Source: Rugosimonospora acidiphila (GTDB lineage: Bacteria; Actinomycetota; Actinomycetes; Mycobacteriales; Micromonosporaceae). Taken from it: 64,000 nucleotides of DNA. Shown here in pieces: positions 57,251-64,000 of this stretch. Made by a program: the position numbers and the translations under genes. How positions within the stretch are numbered: the first letter of the stretch is position 1; every line of letters starts with the position of its first letter. A model generated the notes under the pieces. It had not been told where the DNA came from, made no database searches, and was given only the letters and a program-made list of their open reading frames with translations. Location of the stretch: the NCBI RefSeq assembly GCF_039543385.1, contig NZ_BAABJQ010000036.1, positions 1 through 64,000 on the forward strand. Direction: 5' to 3'.

Positions 57251-57802
57251 TCACGCCGGCGGGGTGGTGCGCCGCCACACGATGTTCACGCCCTGCCGGG
57301 CCGGGCTCGTCGGCGGCTCGGCGGGGTTGCGCGCCACCTCGACGAAGCCGAGCCGGCGCGCGACCGCGGCGCTGCGCTGGTTGGCGGCGTCGGTCACGAT
57401 CTCGACCCGATCGGCGCCGATCCGGAACGCCTCGGCGGTCAGCGCCGCCGCGGCGCGGGTGACCATGCCCCGCCCGGTGTGCCCCGGGTGCAGCCAGTAC
57501 CCGACCTCCAGCCCGCCCGGGCCGACGCGGCTCATCAGGCCGCAACTGCCGGCGATCGCGCCGCCGGAGTCGAGAATGGCGTAGTTGTACGCCGTGCCGT
57601 CCTGCCAGTCGGTGTCGCACCGGGCGAGGAACTCGGTGGTCCGGGTCCGGTCGTACCCCTCCGCCCAGGCCATCCACGGGGTGAGGTGGTCAACGGATTC
57701 GCTGACCACCCGGAGCAGCTCGTCGCCGTCCTCGGTGTGCCACCGGCGCAGCCGCACGCCGTCGTGTTCGAGACGATCGCTGGGACGCAACATGGCCGCC
57801 AT
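57251..57802 (-). CDS. RimJ/RimL-type GNAT acetyltransferase
   Basis: About 183 residues. The layout DRLEHDGVRLRRWHTEDGD, GYWLHPGHTGRGMVTRAAAA (motif A) and TDAANQRSAAVARRLGFVEV (motif B) is that of ribosomal-protein or small-molecule N-acetyltransferases of the RimJ/RimL group. Start is uncertain: ATG 57802 (MAAMLRPSD), ATG 57793 (MLRPSD) and ATG 57841 are all in frame; 57802 is a compromise and only the first few residues are affected. Substrate unknown. Confidence 0.82.
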   Translation of the reverse strand: MAAMLRPSDRLEHDGVRLRRWHTEDGDELLRVVSESVDHLTPWMAWAEGYDRTRTTEFLARCDTDWQDGTAYNYAILDSGGAIAGSCGLMSRVGPGGLEVGYWLHPGHTGRGMVTRAAAALTAEAFRIGADRVEIVTDAANQRSAAVARRLGFVEVARNPAEPPTSPARQGVNIVWRRTTPPA

Positions 57803-58299
57803 CCTGGCCGTCGACCGAGACAGGTGTCCATCCGATTTCATGAGGTCCGGTGCGCCACATAGAGCCCCGCCGCACAGCTCAGGTGAGCGTCATGAAGATC
57901 GCGAGCGCGACCAGGGCCGGCTGCACGCGCCGGACGTGATATCCCGCCCCGTCGTCGAGATGTCCCGCCCCGTCAAGCTGATCCCGCACCCAGCACGCCC
58001 CCTGGCCAGCCGGCCGCCCGGCATCCGTCGCCGTGCGCATGCCCACGGTGATCGCCGACCGTATCAATGCCGATCAACACCGACGCCCGATCGTCGCGTC
58101 CCGCGACTGGCCGCGACAACGACGCAGCGCCGGCCCCGCCGGGCCAGGGGTTCGCGCCGCGCCCGGCACATGGCGCCCCGGACGTGATGGCGCCCGCGGT
58201 TCCCCGGTGCGGGCGGTAGCGCGCCGATCCCGGGACGGCCGCCGGAATCCGTGTTTAGCTGAGCCTGTCCCGGGGCGGCACGGGAGGACGTGACGGCGC
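57803..58299. other. Intergenic region between divergent GNAT and oxidoreductase genes
   Basis: Nearly 500 bp without a supported gene. CCCGCCCCGTC occurs twice (near 57948 and 57967). A leftward frame ending at 57879 closes with a hydrophobic LVALAIFMTL and could be the tail of a lost membrane gene, but nothing upstream supports it. TTTAGC near 58253 is the best rightward -10; GGAGG near 58281 serves the oxidoreductase. Confidence 0.35.
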
Positions 58300-59220
58300 A
58301 TGGCGAGAGCGGTCAGATTCGACCAGTACGGCGGGATCGAGGTGCTGTACGTCGCCGACGTCGACGTACCCGCACCGGCGCGCGGCGAGGTACTCGTCGC
58401 CGTACGGGCGGCCAGCGTCAACCCGGGCGAGTCGGCGATGCGCCAGGGGTACCTCGCCGACCTGTACCCGGCCAGCTTCCCGTCCGGCCAGGGCAGCGAC
58501 CTCGCCGGCGTGGTGACCCAGACCGGCGAGGAGTCCGGCACGTTCGCGCCGGGTGACGAGGTGCTGGGCTGGACCGACGCCAGGACGAGCCACGCGCAGT
58601 ACGTCAGCGTGCCCGTGGACCATCTGATCCACAAGCCGGCCAACCTGTCCTGGGAGGCCGCCGGCTCGCTGTACGTCGTCGGGGCCACGGCGTACGCGGC
58701 GGTCCGGGCCGTCGGCGCCGGGCCGGGCGACACCGTCGGCGTGTCGGGCGCGGCCGGTGGAGTCGGGTCGGTCGTGGTGCAGCTGCTGAGGGTCAGGGGA
58801 GCCGAGGTCGTCGGCATCGCCTCGCCTGCCAACCACGCCTGGCTGCGCGCCAAGGGGGCCACCCCGGTGGAGTACGGCCCGGGCCTGGCGCAGCGCGTGC
58901 GCGAGGCGGCACCCTCCGGGCTGGACGCGTTCATCGACACGTTCGGCAAGGACTACCTCGAACTGGCCATCGACCTGGGCGTGGCGCCCGAGCGGATCGA
59001 CACCATCATCGCCTTCGAGGCGGCCGGGCGGCTGGGTACCAAGACCGAGGGCAGCTCCGCGGCCGCCAGCGCCGATGTGCTGAGCGAACTGGCCGAGCTG
59101 GTCTCCTCGGGCCGCGTCGAGATACCGGTGGCGGCCACCTATCCGCTGGATCGCGTGCGGGAGGCGTACGAGGAGCTGGAGCGGCGCCACACGCACGGCA
59201 AGATAGTGCTGCTGCCCTGA
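58300..59220 (+). CDS. NADPH:quinone oxidoreductase-like MDR enzyme
   Basis: 306 residues. GroES-like domain (VAVRAASVNPGESAMRQGY), Rossmann motif GVSGAAGGVGSVVVQLLR with AxxGGVG for NADPH, C-terminal AAGRLGTKTEG and a final THGKIVLLP. No zinc ligands. It reduces quinones or alkenals with NADPH. It is clearly a different sequence from the enzyme at 45862. The 58300 ATG has GGAGG about twelve bases upstream; GTG 58288 is not in frame. Confidence 0.88.
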   Translation: MARAVRFDQYGGIEVLYVADVDVPAPARGEVLVAVRAASVNPGESAMRQGYLADLYPASFPSGQGSDLAGVVTQTGEESGTFAPGDEVLGWTDARTSHAQYVSVPVDHLIHKPANLSWEAAGSLYVVGATAYAAVRAVGAGPGDTVGVSGAAGGVGSVVVQLLRVRGAEVVGIASPANHAWLRAKGATPVEYGPGLAQRVREAAPSGLDAFIDTFGKDYLELAIDLGVAPERIDTIIAFEAAGRLGTKTEGSSAAASADVLSELAELVSSGRVEIPVAATYPLDRVREAYEELERRHTHGKIVLLP

Positions 59221-59274
59221 CGTTGCCGTTGCCTTCACGGTGCGCTGCCTTGACGGGCCCTGCCCCGACGCCCG

Positions 59275-60699
59275 CTACGGCAGCGCGGTCAGCGCGACAC
59301 TCTGGTGGGACTCGGCCCCGTCCAGCTCGAGCGTGCCGGCGCCGGCACCGGGGACCGGATGCGCGGCGGCGTGCAGGCGGGTACGCCAGGTCAGGCCGGG
59401 CCAACCGATCACGGTCACCGTCGCGGCGGCGGCCAGCCGCACCCCGCCGACCGTGGCGATGGCCTGCCCGGCCGGGATGAGCGGGTGCGGGCCGACCGTG
59501 CGCTGGGCGGCCTGGATCAGCGCCCGGCTGGCCGCCAGCGCCTGCGGCAGGCCGTACATGGTGGTGCCGGGCTGGCCCAGGACGGCACCGACGATGGTGA
59601 GGTCCTGCCCGGCGACCCGCGCGTGCGCGGCGAACAGCAGGCAGCCCCCGGCGGCGCTGGTGGAGCCGGTCTTGATGCCGTCGACGCCGTCGGAGCCGAG
59701 CAGGGTGTTGTAGTTGCGCACGGTCCCGGCGAGCGGTACGGCGGCGGAGCGTTGGGCGACGATCCGCGCGAATGCCGGGATCCGCATCGCCCGGGCGGCC
59801 AGCAGGGTCTGGTCGTCGGCGGTGCTGCGGGTGGACGCCTCGTAGCCGGACGGGTCGGTGTAGTGGGTGCTCGTCATGCCGAGGCCGGCCGCGGTGGCGT
59901 TCATCTTGGCCAGGAAGCGGGGGACGTCCCCGGCGTCCCAGCGGGCCAGGATCAGCGCGATGTTGTCCGCGGAGGGCAGCAGCAACGCGTCGAGGGCCTG
60001 GCGCTCGGTGAGCACCTCTCCGGCGGCGACCCGCACCAGGGACTCGTTCTTGGCGACCTCGTCGGGGTAGGCGGCGGCCTCGGCGGCGGTGACGGTCAGC
60101 GTGGGCCCGTCGCCGCCGGCGCTCAACGGGTGGTCGCGCAGCACCACGTACGCGGTCATGACCTTGGTGACGCTGGCGATCGGTACCGGGTGCTGGCCGG
60201 GGGTGGCGCCGAGGCGGCCGACGCCGACGACGCGCAGGGTGGCCTGCCCGGTGGCGGGCCACGGCACGGCGGGGGCGGCGCCGGGCACCGTGTACGTGGC
60301 GGGTGGGGGCACGGCGGCCGGGGTCGGGCTGGGGCTGGGGCTCGGCAGCGGGCTGGGTGCGGCCTGGGCCAGCTGCCGGGCGTGGGCGATCGGCCGGGAC
60401 CGCCCGGGGGTCCAGGAGGCCGTGTCGTGCGGCCGCCGGGTGGCCAGCGCGGTCGTGCCACCGGCGGCCAGCACCGCCAGGGCGAGCGCGGCGATGGCCA
60501 GCCCGCGCCGGTGCCCGCCCGCCGGGTCACCGACCGGGCGGCCCGCCCACTCCGGCTCGACCCAGTCGGGTGCGGTCGGCTCCGGCTCGGCCCAGTCGTG
60601 GTCGGCCGGCTCCGGATCGGCGGGGGCGTCCCCGCGCCGCGGAACGTAGACGGCCGGACGGGGTGCGGGTCGCCGCCCGCCCCCATCGCGTGGTGGCAT
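59275..60699 (-). CDS. D-alanyl-D-alanine carboxypeptidase (DacA/PBP5-like, S11)
   Basis: 474-residue membrane-anchored penicillin-binding protein. A cytoplasmic, acidic N-terminal tail (about 1-65) precedes one transmembrane helix (LAIAALALAVLAAGGTTALA), then a Pro/Ser linker and the S11 peptidase domain. Active-site motifs: SxxK as SVTK with nucleophile Ser176 (PIASVTKVMTA), SxN as SADN, and KTG in DGIKTGSTSAAGGC. It trims the terminal D-Ala of peptidoglycan stem peptides. The long cytoplasmic tail is unusual compared with signal-peptide-bearing DacA. Confidence 0.92.
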   Translation of the reverse strand: MPPRDGGGRRPAPRPAVYVPRRGDAPADPEPADHDWAEPEPTAPDWVEPEWAGRPVGDPAGGHRRGLAIAALALAVLAAGGTTALATRRPHDTASWTPGRSRPIAHARQLAQAAPSPLPSPSPSPTPAAVPPPATYTVPGAAPAVPWPATGQATLRVVGVGRLGATPGQHPVPIASVTKVMTAYVVLRDHPLSAGGDGPTLTVTAAEAAAYPDEVAKNESLVRVAAGEVLTERQALDALLLPSADNIALILARWDAGDVPRFLAKMNATAAGLGMTSTHYTDPSGYEASTRSTADDQTLLAARAMRIPAFARIVAQRSAAVPLAGTVRNYNTLLGSDGVDGIKTGSTSAAGGCLLFAAHARVAGQDLTIVGAVLGQPGTTMYGLPQALAASRALIQAAQRTVGPHPLIPAGQAIATVGGVRLAAAATVTVIGWPGLTWRTRLHAAAHPVPGAGAGTLELDGAESHQSVALTALP

Positions 60700-60807
60700 C
60701 GGGGTTCCTTCGGCTGGAGGAGGTCGTGGGCGTACCGGGGACCATCGTCCGTCACGGTGGCCGATATTTCATCACGCCAGGCCGGCCGCCGCCACCTCGC
60801 CGCTCGG

Positions 60808-61434
60808 TCAGGGGGTACCGGACAGCGCCGGAGACTCGCCCAGCACCGTCAGGTGCCGGTACAGCATGGTCTGCACCGCGTCATCGGGGATACCCGCCTC
60901 GCGGGCCCGCGCCATCGACCAGCGGTAGCGCAGGTGCACGTCGAGCTGCGTGTACACGCCGTCGGGCGTGACGCTGAACCGCAGCGTGCCCTCGTGCGGC
61001 AGCGGCGGATCCTCGGTCCGCCAGGACAGCAGCAGCTCGGGCACGTCGCCGGTGATCCGGACGGTGGTGGCGATGGGCGGGTGCCCGGGGCCGGTCTGGA
61101 CCCAGACGAACTCGCTCTCGGACAGGGTCTCGATCGACACCGTGGGGCCGAGCGCCTCCGCCAGGCGGGGGAGATCCCGGAGCAGGTCGTAGACCTCCTC
61201 GCGCGGCTGGGCCACGACCAGCACGCCGGTGGTGTCGCGCTGCTCGGGCCGGCCCTCGTCGCGCCACTCCTGGTTGCCGCGGCGCGCACCGCGCACGGCG
61301 GCGATCACGGCCGCGACGCCGAAGGCGGCGCCGGCGGCCCGCAGGGCGTACCGGGTTACGTTCACCGTGACCGGATACCCCGTGCGAGGCCCGGCCACGC
61401 CGCTGGGCCGGCGTTTTTCCTTCGGCGAGTTCAC
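60808..61434 (-). CDS. SRPBCC-fold (polyketide cyclase/dehydrase-like) protein coupled to cytochrome b
   Basis: 208 residues. After a basic N-terminus and a short hydrophobic stretch (YALRAAGAAFGVAAVIAAV, a possible anchor) comes an SRPBCC/START-like domain: VLVVAQPREEVYDLLRDLP, FVWVQTGPGHPPIATTVRI, LRFSVTPDGVYTQLDVHLRY. Such proteins bind hydrophobic ligands. GTG 61434 overlaps the cytochrome b stop by 4 bp, so expression is coupled to it; a role in assembly or quinone handling is conjecture. Confidence 0.8.
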   Translation of the reverse strand: MNSPKEKRRPSGVAGPRTGYPVTVNVTRYALRAAGAAFGVAAVIAAVRGARRGNQEWRDEGRPEQRDTTGVLVVAQPREEVYDLLRDLPRLAEALGPTVSIETLSESEFVWVQTGPGHPPIATTVRITGDVPELLLSWRTEDPPLPHEGTLRFSVTPDGVYTQLDVHLRYRWSMARAREAGIPDDAVQTMLYRHLTVLGESPALSGTP

Positions 61435-63083
61435 CGCCCCTCCGGCGCGTCGACGCCGGACAGTTGGGCGCCCGCCGGCTGTGCGCTGGTCGGCTGCGCG
61501 GGCGGCGGCTCGAACTCGGGCGGCTGCGGCGGCTCGGGGTGCCCGTCGGCCAGCGGCACGAAGAAACCGAGCACGCTCTTGCGAATGCGCAGCACCTCGT
61601 TCGGGCGCTTGGGCACCACCCAGTCCGCGTACGCCAGCCGGCCGTGGCCGTGCTCGTCCACCGGGCCGATCGGCTGGCGCAGCTCGACGTACCGGCCGTC
61701 GGCGGTGCGGCGGATCAGGCCGGTCTCGATGCCCTCGTGCAGCACCATGCGGTCGTGCTGCTGCAGGTTCAGGGCCAGCCGGTTGGCCGTGTAGAACGCC
61801 AGCGGCGGTAGCAGCAGGATCGCGAAGCGCCCGGCCCACACCAGCGCGTTGAGGTCGATGTGGAATTTCAGCGCGAAGGTGTCGTCGGCGGCCCAGCAGG
61901 CGAGCACCAGGTAGAACGTCAGCGCCATGGCACCCAGCGCGGTGCGGCCGGGCGCGTCCCGGGGCCGGGCCGCCAACTGGTGCGGCTGGTGCTCGCCGGT
62001 GACCAGTCGCTCCAGCCACGGGTAGCCGAACGAGAGCATGGCCAGCAGTCCGGGCAGCACCACGGCCGGCCAGAACGGCGCGGGCACCGTGTAACCGAAC
62101 GCGCGGATGTCCCACGCCGGGAACAACCGCATGGCGCCCTCCAGAAACCAGACGTACCAGTCGGGTTGGGCGTTCGCGGTGACCACGTTGGCCTCGTACG
62201 GGCCCCACAGCCAGACCGGGTTGATCTGCGCCACGCCGCCCAGCAGGGTGATGGCCGCGAACACGAACACGGCCAGCCCGGTGCTGCTGATCGCGAAGTT
62301 GGGCACCATGCGGGTACCCACGACATTGTGCCGGGTGTGGTCGGGCCGGTGCCACTGCGTGTGTTTCTGCATGACGATCAGTCCGAGGTGGACGCTGATC
62401 AGGGCGAGCAGGGCGCCCGGGATGAGGAACACGTGCGCGATGTAGAGCCGGGACAGGATCAGGGTTCCCGGGAACTCCCCGCCGAACAGGCTGGTGGACA
62501 GCCAGGACCCGGCCACCGGGATGCTCAGCATGATGGAGTCCGCGATGCGTAGGCCGGTTCCGGACAGCCCGTCGTCGGGCAGCGAGTAGCCGCAGAACCC
62601 TTCCATGAAGCCGAGCCAGAACAGGCTCAACCCGATCAGCCAGTTCAGGTCGCGGGGCTTGCGGAACACGCCGGTGAAGAAGATCCGCAACATGTGCACG
62701 ATGATCGCGGCCATGAACAGGTTGGCCGCCCAGTGGTGCATCTGGCGCAGCAGCAGCCCGCCCCGCACGTCGAAGGAGATGTCCAGAGTGGACCGGTAGG
62801 CCGCGGTCATCGGGATGTCGCGCAGCGGCGCGTAGCTGCCGTGGTAGGTGGTCTGCGCGAGGGACGGGTCGAAGAAGAACGCGAGCAGGGTTCCGGTCAG
62901 CAGCAGCATGACGAACGAGTACAGGGCGATCTCGCCCAGCATGAACGACCAGTGGTCGGGGAAGACCTTGTTGATGGTCCGGCGCAGCGGCGTGGCGACC
63001 CGGAACCGGTCCTCCGCCGCGATGCTGGCCTCGACGGCGCGTCGCGACCGGGTGGGTCGCAGCCCCAGTAGCGAGCCCAGCAT
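61431..63083 (-). CDS. qcrB: Cytochrome b subunit of a quinol:cytochrome c oxidoreductase (QcrB-like)
   Basis: 550-residue membrane protein, the extended actinobacterial form. Heme ligands fit two histidine pairs, His116/His130 and His217/His232, the second pair 15 residues apart as in b6f-type proteins. The Qo-site motif is PDWYVWFLEG in place of PEWY. About eight helices are followed by a Pro/Ala-rich C-terminal tail (about 510-550). In actinobacteria qcrB usually follows qcrC and qcrA; here neither is adjacent, and the gene is divergent from an oxidase subunit I gene, so it is probably a second, dispersed copy. Confidence 0.92.
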   Translation of the reverse strand: MLGSLLGLRPTRSRRAVEASIAAEDRFRVATPLRRTINKVFPDHWSFMLGEIALYSFVMLLLTGTLLAFFFDPSLAQTTYHGSYAPLRDIPMTAAYRSTLDISFDVRGGLLLRQMHHWAANLFMAAIIVHMLRIFFTGVFRKPRDLNWLIGLSLFWLGFMEGFCGYSLPDDGLSGTGLRIADSIMLSIPVAGSWLSTSLFGGEFPGTLILSRLYIAHVFLIPGALLALISVHLGLIVMQKHTQWHRPDHTRHNVVGTRMVPNFAISSTGLAVFVFAAITLLGGVAQINPVWLWGPYEANVVTANAQPDWYVWFLEGAMRLFPAWDIRAFGYTVPAPFWPAVVLPGLLAMLSFGYPWLERLVTGEHQPHQLAARPRDAPGRTALGAMALTFYLVLACWAADDTFALKFHIDLNALVWAGRFAILLLPPLAFYTANRLALNLQQHDRMVLHEGIETGLIRRTADGRYVELRQPIGPVDEHGHGRLAYADWVVPKRPNEVLRIRKSVLGFFVPLADGHPEPPQPPEFEPPPAQPTSAQPAGAQLSGVDAPEGR

Positions 63084-63200
63084 TCCTCACCCCCTGTCGG
63101 TGGCGGCGTGGTACCCGCCCGTACGGGCGGAAAACGCCGATCCGGCGAGCCTTGCCGGGCGCGCCGTTTGGCCAGGGCAGCGGTGGGGTAGCCGGCCGGG

Positions 63201-64000
63201 ATGGACACGCAGCCCCCCACGATGGAAGCGGCGCGCCCGGTTCCCCGACCCTCGGCCCCGACGCGCCGGCGATCGGTCAACCGCGCCCCGCGGGGCAGCG
63301 TGTTCGGTGGCCTGCTGCGCACCACCGACGCCAAGCAGATCGGGCTGCTGTACCTGACCACCGCCTTCGGGTTCTTCATCGTCGGCGGTGCGATGGCCAT
63401 GCTGATGCGCGGCGAACTGGCCCGGCCGGGGCTGCAGTACCTGTCGCTGGAGCAGTACAACGAGCTGCTCACCGAGCACGGCACGATCATGCTGCTGCTG
63501 TTCGCCACGCCGATCCTGTTCGCGTTCGCCAACTACATCGTGCCGCTGCAGATCGGCGCGCCGGACGTGGCCTTCCCCCGGCTCAACGCGTTCGCCTACT
63601 GGCTGTACCTGTTCGGTGGGGTCATCGTGGTCGGCGCGTTCCTGGTACCGGAGGGGGCGCCGGGCTTCGGCTGGACCGGGTACACGCCGCTGTCGCAGGT
63701 GGCGAACACGCCGGGCCCGGGCGCCAACCTCTGGATCGTCGGACTGGTCGTCTCGGGCCTGGGCACCATCCTCGCCGCGGTCAACATCACCACCACGATC
63801 ATCACGCTGCGGGCACCCGGGATGATGATGTTCCGGATGCCGATCTTCACCTGGAACATCCTGATCACCTCCATCATGGTCCTGATGGCCTTCCCGGTCC
63901 TGGCCGCCGCGCTGCTGGCCCTGCTCGCCGACCGGATCCTGGGCGCGCACATCTACGACGCGGAGGTCAACGGGCCGATCCTGTGGCAGCACCTGTTCTG
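63201..64000 (+). CDS. ctaD: Cytochrome c oxidase subunit I (CtaD-like), 3' end outside window
   Basis: The first 266 residues of an aa3-type heme-copper oxidase subunit. A basic, proline-rich N-terminus (about 1-40) is followed by helix 1 (YLTTAFGFFIVGGAMAMLMR) and helix 2 with the low-spin heme ligand His93 in LTEHGTIMLLLFATP. Later blocks NITTTIITLRAPGM, MPIFTWNILITS and the final LWQHLFW before the window edge are typical, the last leading to the copper-B HPEVY motif not yet reached. ATG 63201 has no strong ribosome binding site; TAGCCG lies six bases upstream. The partial frame is open to the window end. Confidence 0.93.
   Translation, partial: MDTQPPTMEAARPVPRPSAPTRRRSVNRAPRGSVFGGLLRTTDAKQIGLLYLTTAFGFFIVGGAMAMLMRGELARPGLQYLSLEQYNELLTEHGTIMLLLFATPILFAFANYIVPLQIGAPDVAFPRLNAFAYWLYLFGGVIVVGAFLVPEGAPGFGWTGYTPLSQVANTPGPGANLWIVGLVVSGLGTILAAVNITTTIITLRAPGMMMFRMPIFTWNILITSIMVLMAFPVLAAALLALLADRILGAHIYDAEVNGPILWQHLF

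Noticed and set aside
57879..58067. 62-codon leftward ORF ending in a hydrophobic segment
   Set aside because: Too short, no ribosome binding site, one hydrophobic stretch only; not enough to call a gene or pseudogene.
1..64000. CRISPR arrays, tRNA/rRNA genes, insertion sequences, integrase or phage genes
   Set aside because: None found on reading: the tandem repeats lack the regular repeat-spacer pattern, no transposase or recombinase protein is present, and no cloverleaf or rRNA segment was recognised. Diverged small RNAs could be missed by eye.

Overview
The window is very GC-rich throughout (by eye well above 70 percent, with G/C third codon positions), gene-dense on both strands and rich in GTG starts. 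Together with an actinobacterial-type cytochrome b, an aa3-type oxidase subunit I, a remnant of a mycothiol-type maleylpyruvate isomerase family gene and many apparently leaderless promoters, this points to a filamentous actinomycete, plausibly of the Micromonosporaceae. The family assignment is inference only; no rRNA or tRNA was seen.

Layout. 1-7.5 kb: end of a sugar ABC permease coupled to a membrane-anchored NB-ARC/TPR protein, a GNAT enzyme, a membrane GGDEF-EAL protein and a Tat-exported cyclase-fold protein. 7.6-14.7 kb: YciI-like protein, ArsR regulator with a P450, MarR regulator, a trp-type attenuator in front of a PhzE/TrpEG-like fused anthranilate synthase, and an MmpL transporter. 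15-20.7 kb: a glycosyltransferase, NUDIX, DUF3052-like and VOC proteins, then a poly-gamma-glutamate-synthase-like operon (PgsB, PgsC and an NlpC/P60 hydrolase) and a zinc-free ribosomal protein L33. 21-22.9 kb: an ABC-2 exporter ended by a 40-bp perfect palindrome.

22.9-35.3 kb is a carbohydrate locus: secreted multidomain GH10 xylanase, binding protein, two CUT1 permeases and a Gfo/Idh/MocA oxidoreductase in one operon, then a LacI regulator divergent from an (alpha/alpha)6-barrel glycoside hydrolase, with four matching palindromic operators between them. 35.2-41.1 kb is an unrecognised metabolic cluster: two PhyH-type Fe(II)/2-oxoglutarate oxygenases, an AraC regulator, an alpha/beta hydrolase, an intact metal-dependent cyclase/hydrolase and a ThDP-dependent enzyme. 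It is the best candidate in the window for an undescribed pathway.

41.3-46.9 kb: an LPxTG-anchored beta-helix surface protein with a duplicated domain, a lower-GC DUF4188/nitronate monooxygenase pair, a broken maleylpyruvate isomerase remnant beside it and a quinone oxidoreductase. 46.9-64 kb: a PIG-V-like mannosyltransferase, a fused FeS-molybdopterin oxidoreductase, PPK2, LtrA, an ABC-2 exporter, YceI, two GNAT enzymes, another quinone oxidoreductase, a D,D-carboxypeptidase, and a cytochrome b gene (with a coupled SRPBCC gene) divergent from cytochrome c oxidase subunit I, which runs off the window.

Recurring theme: at least ten genes have a -10-like hexamer six to eight bases before the start codon, the geometry of leaderless transcripts.
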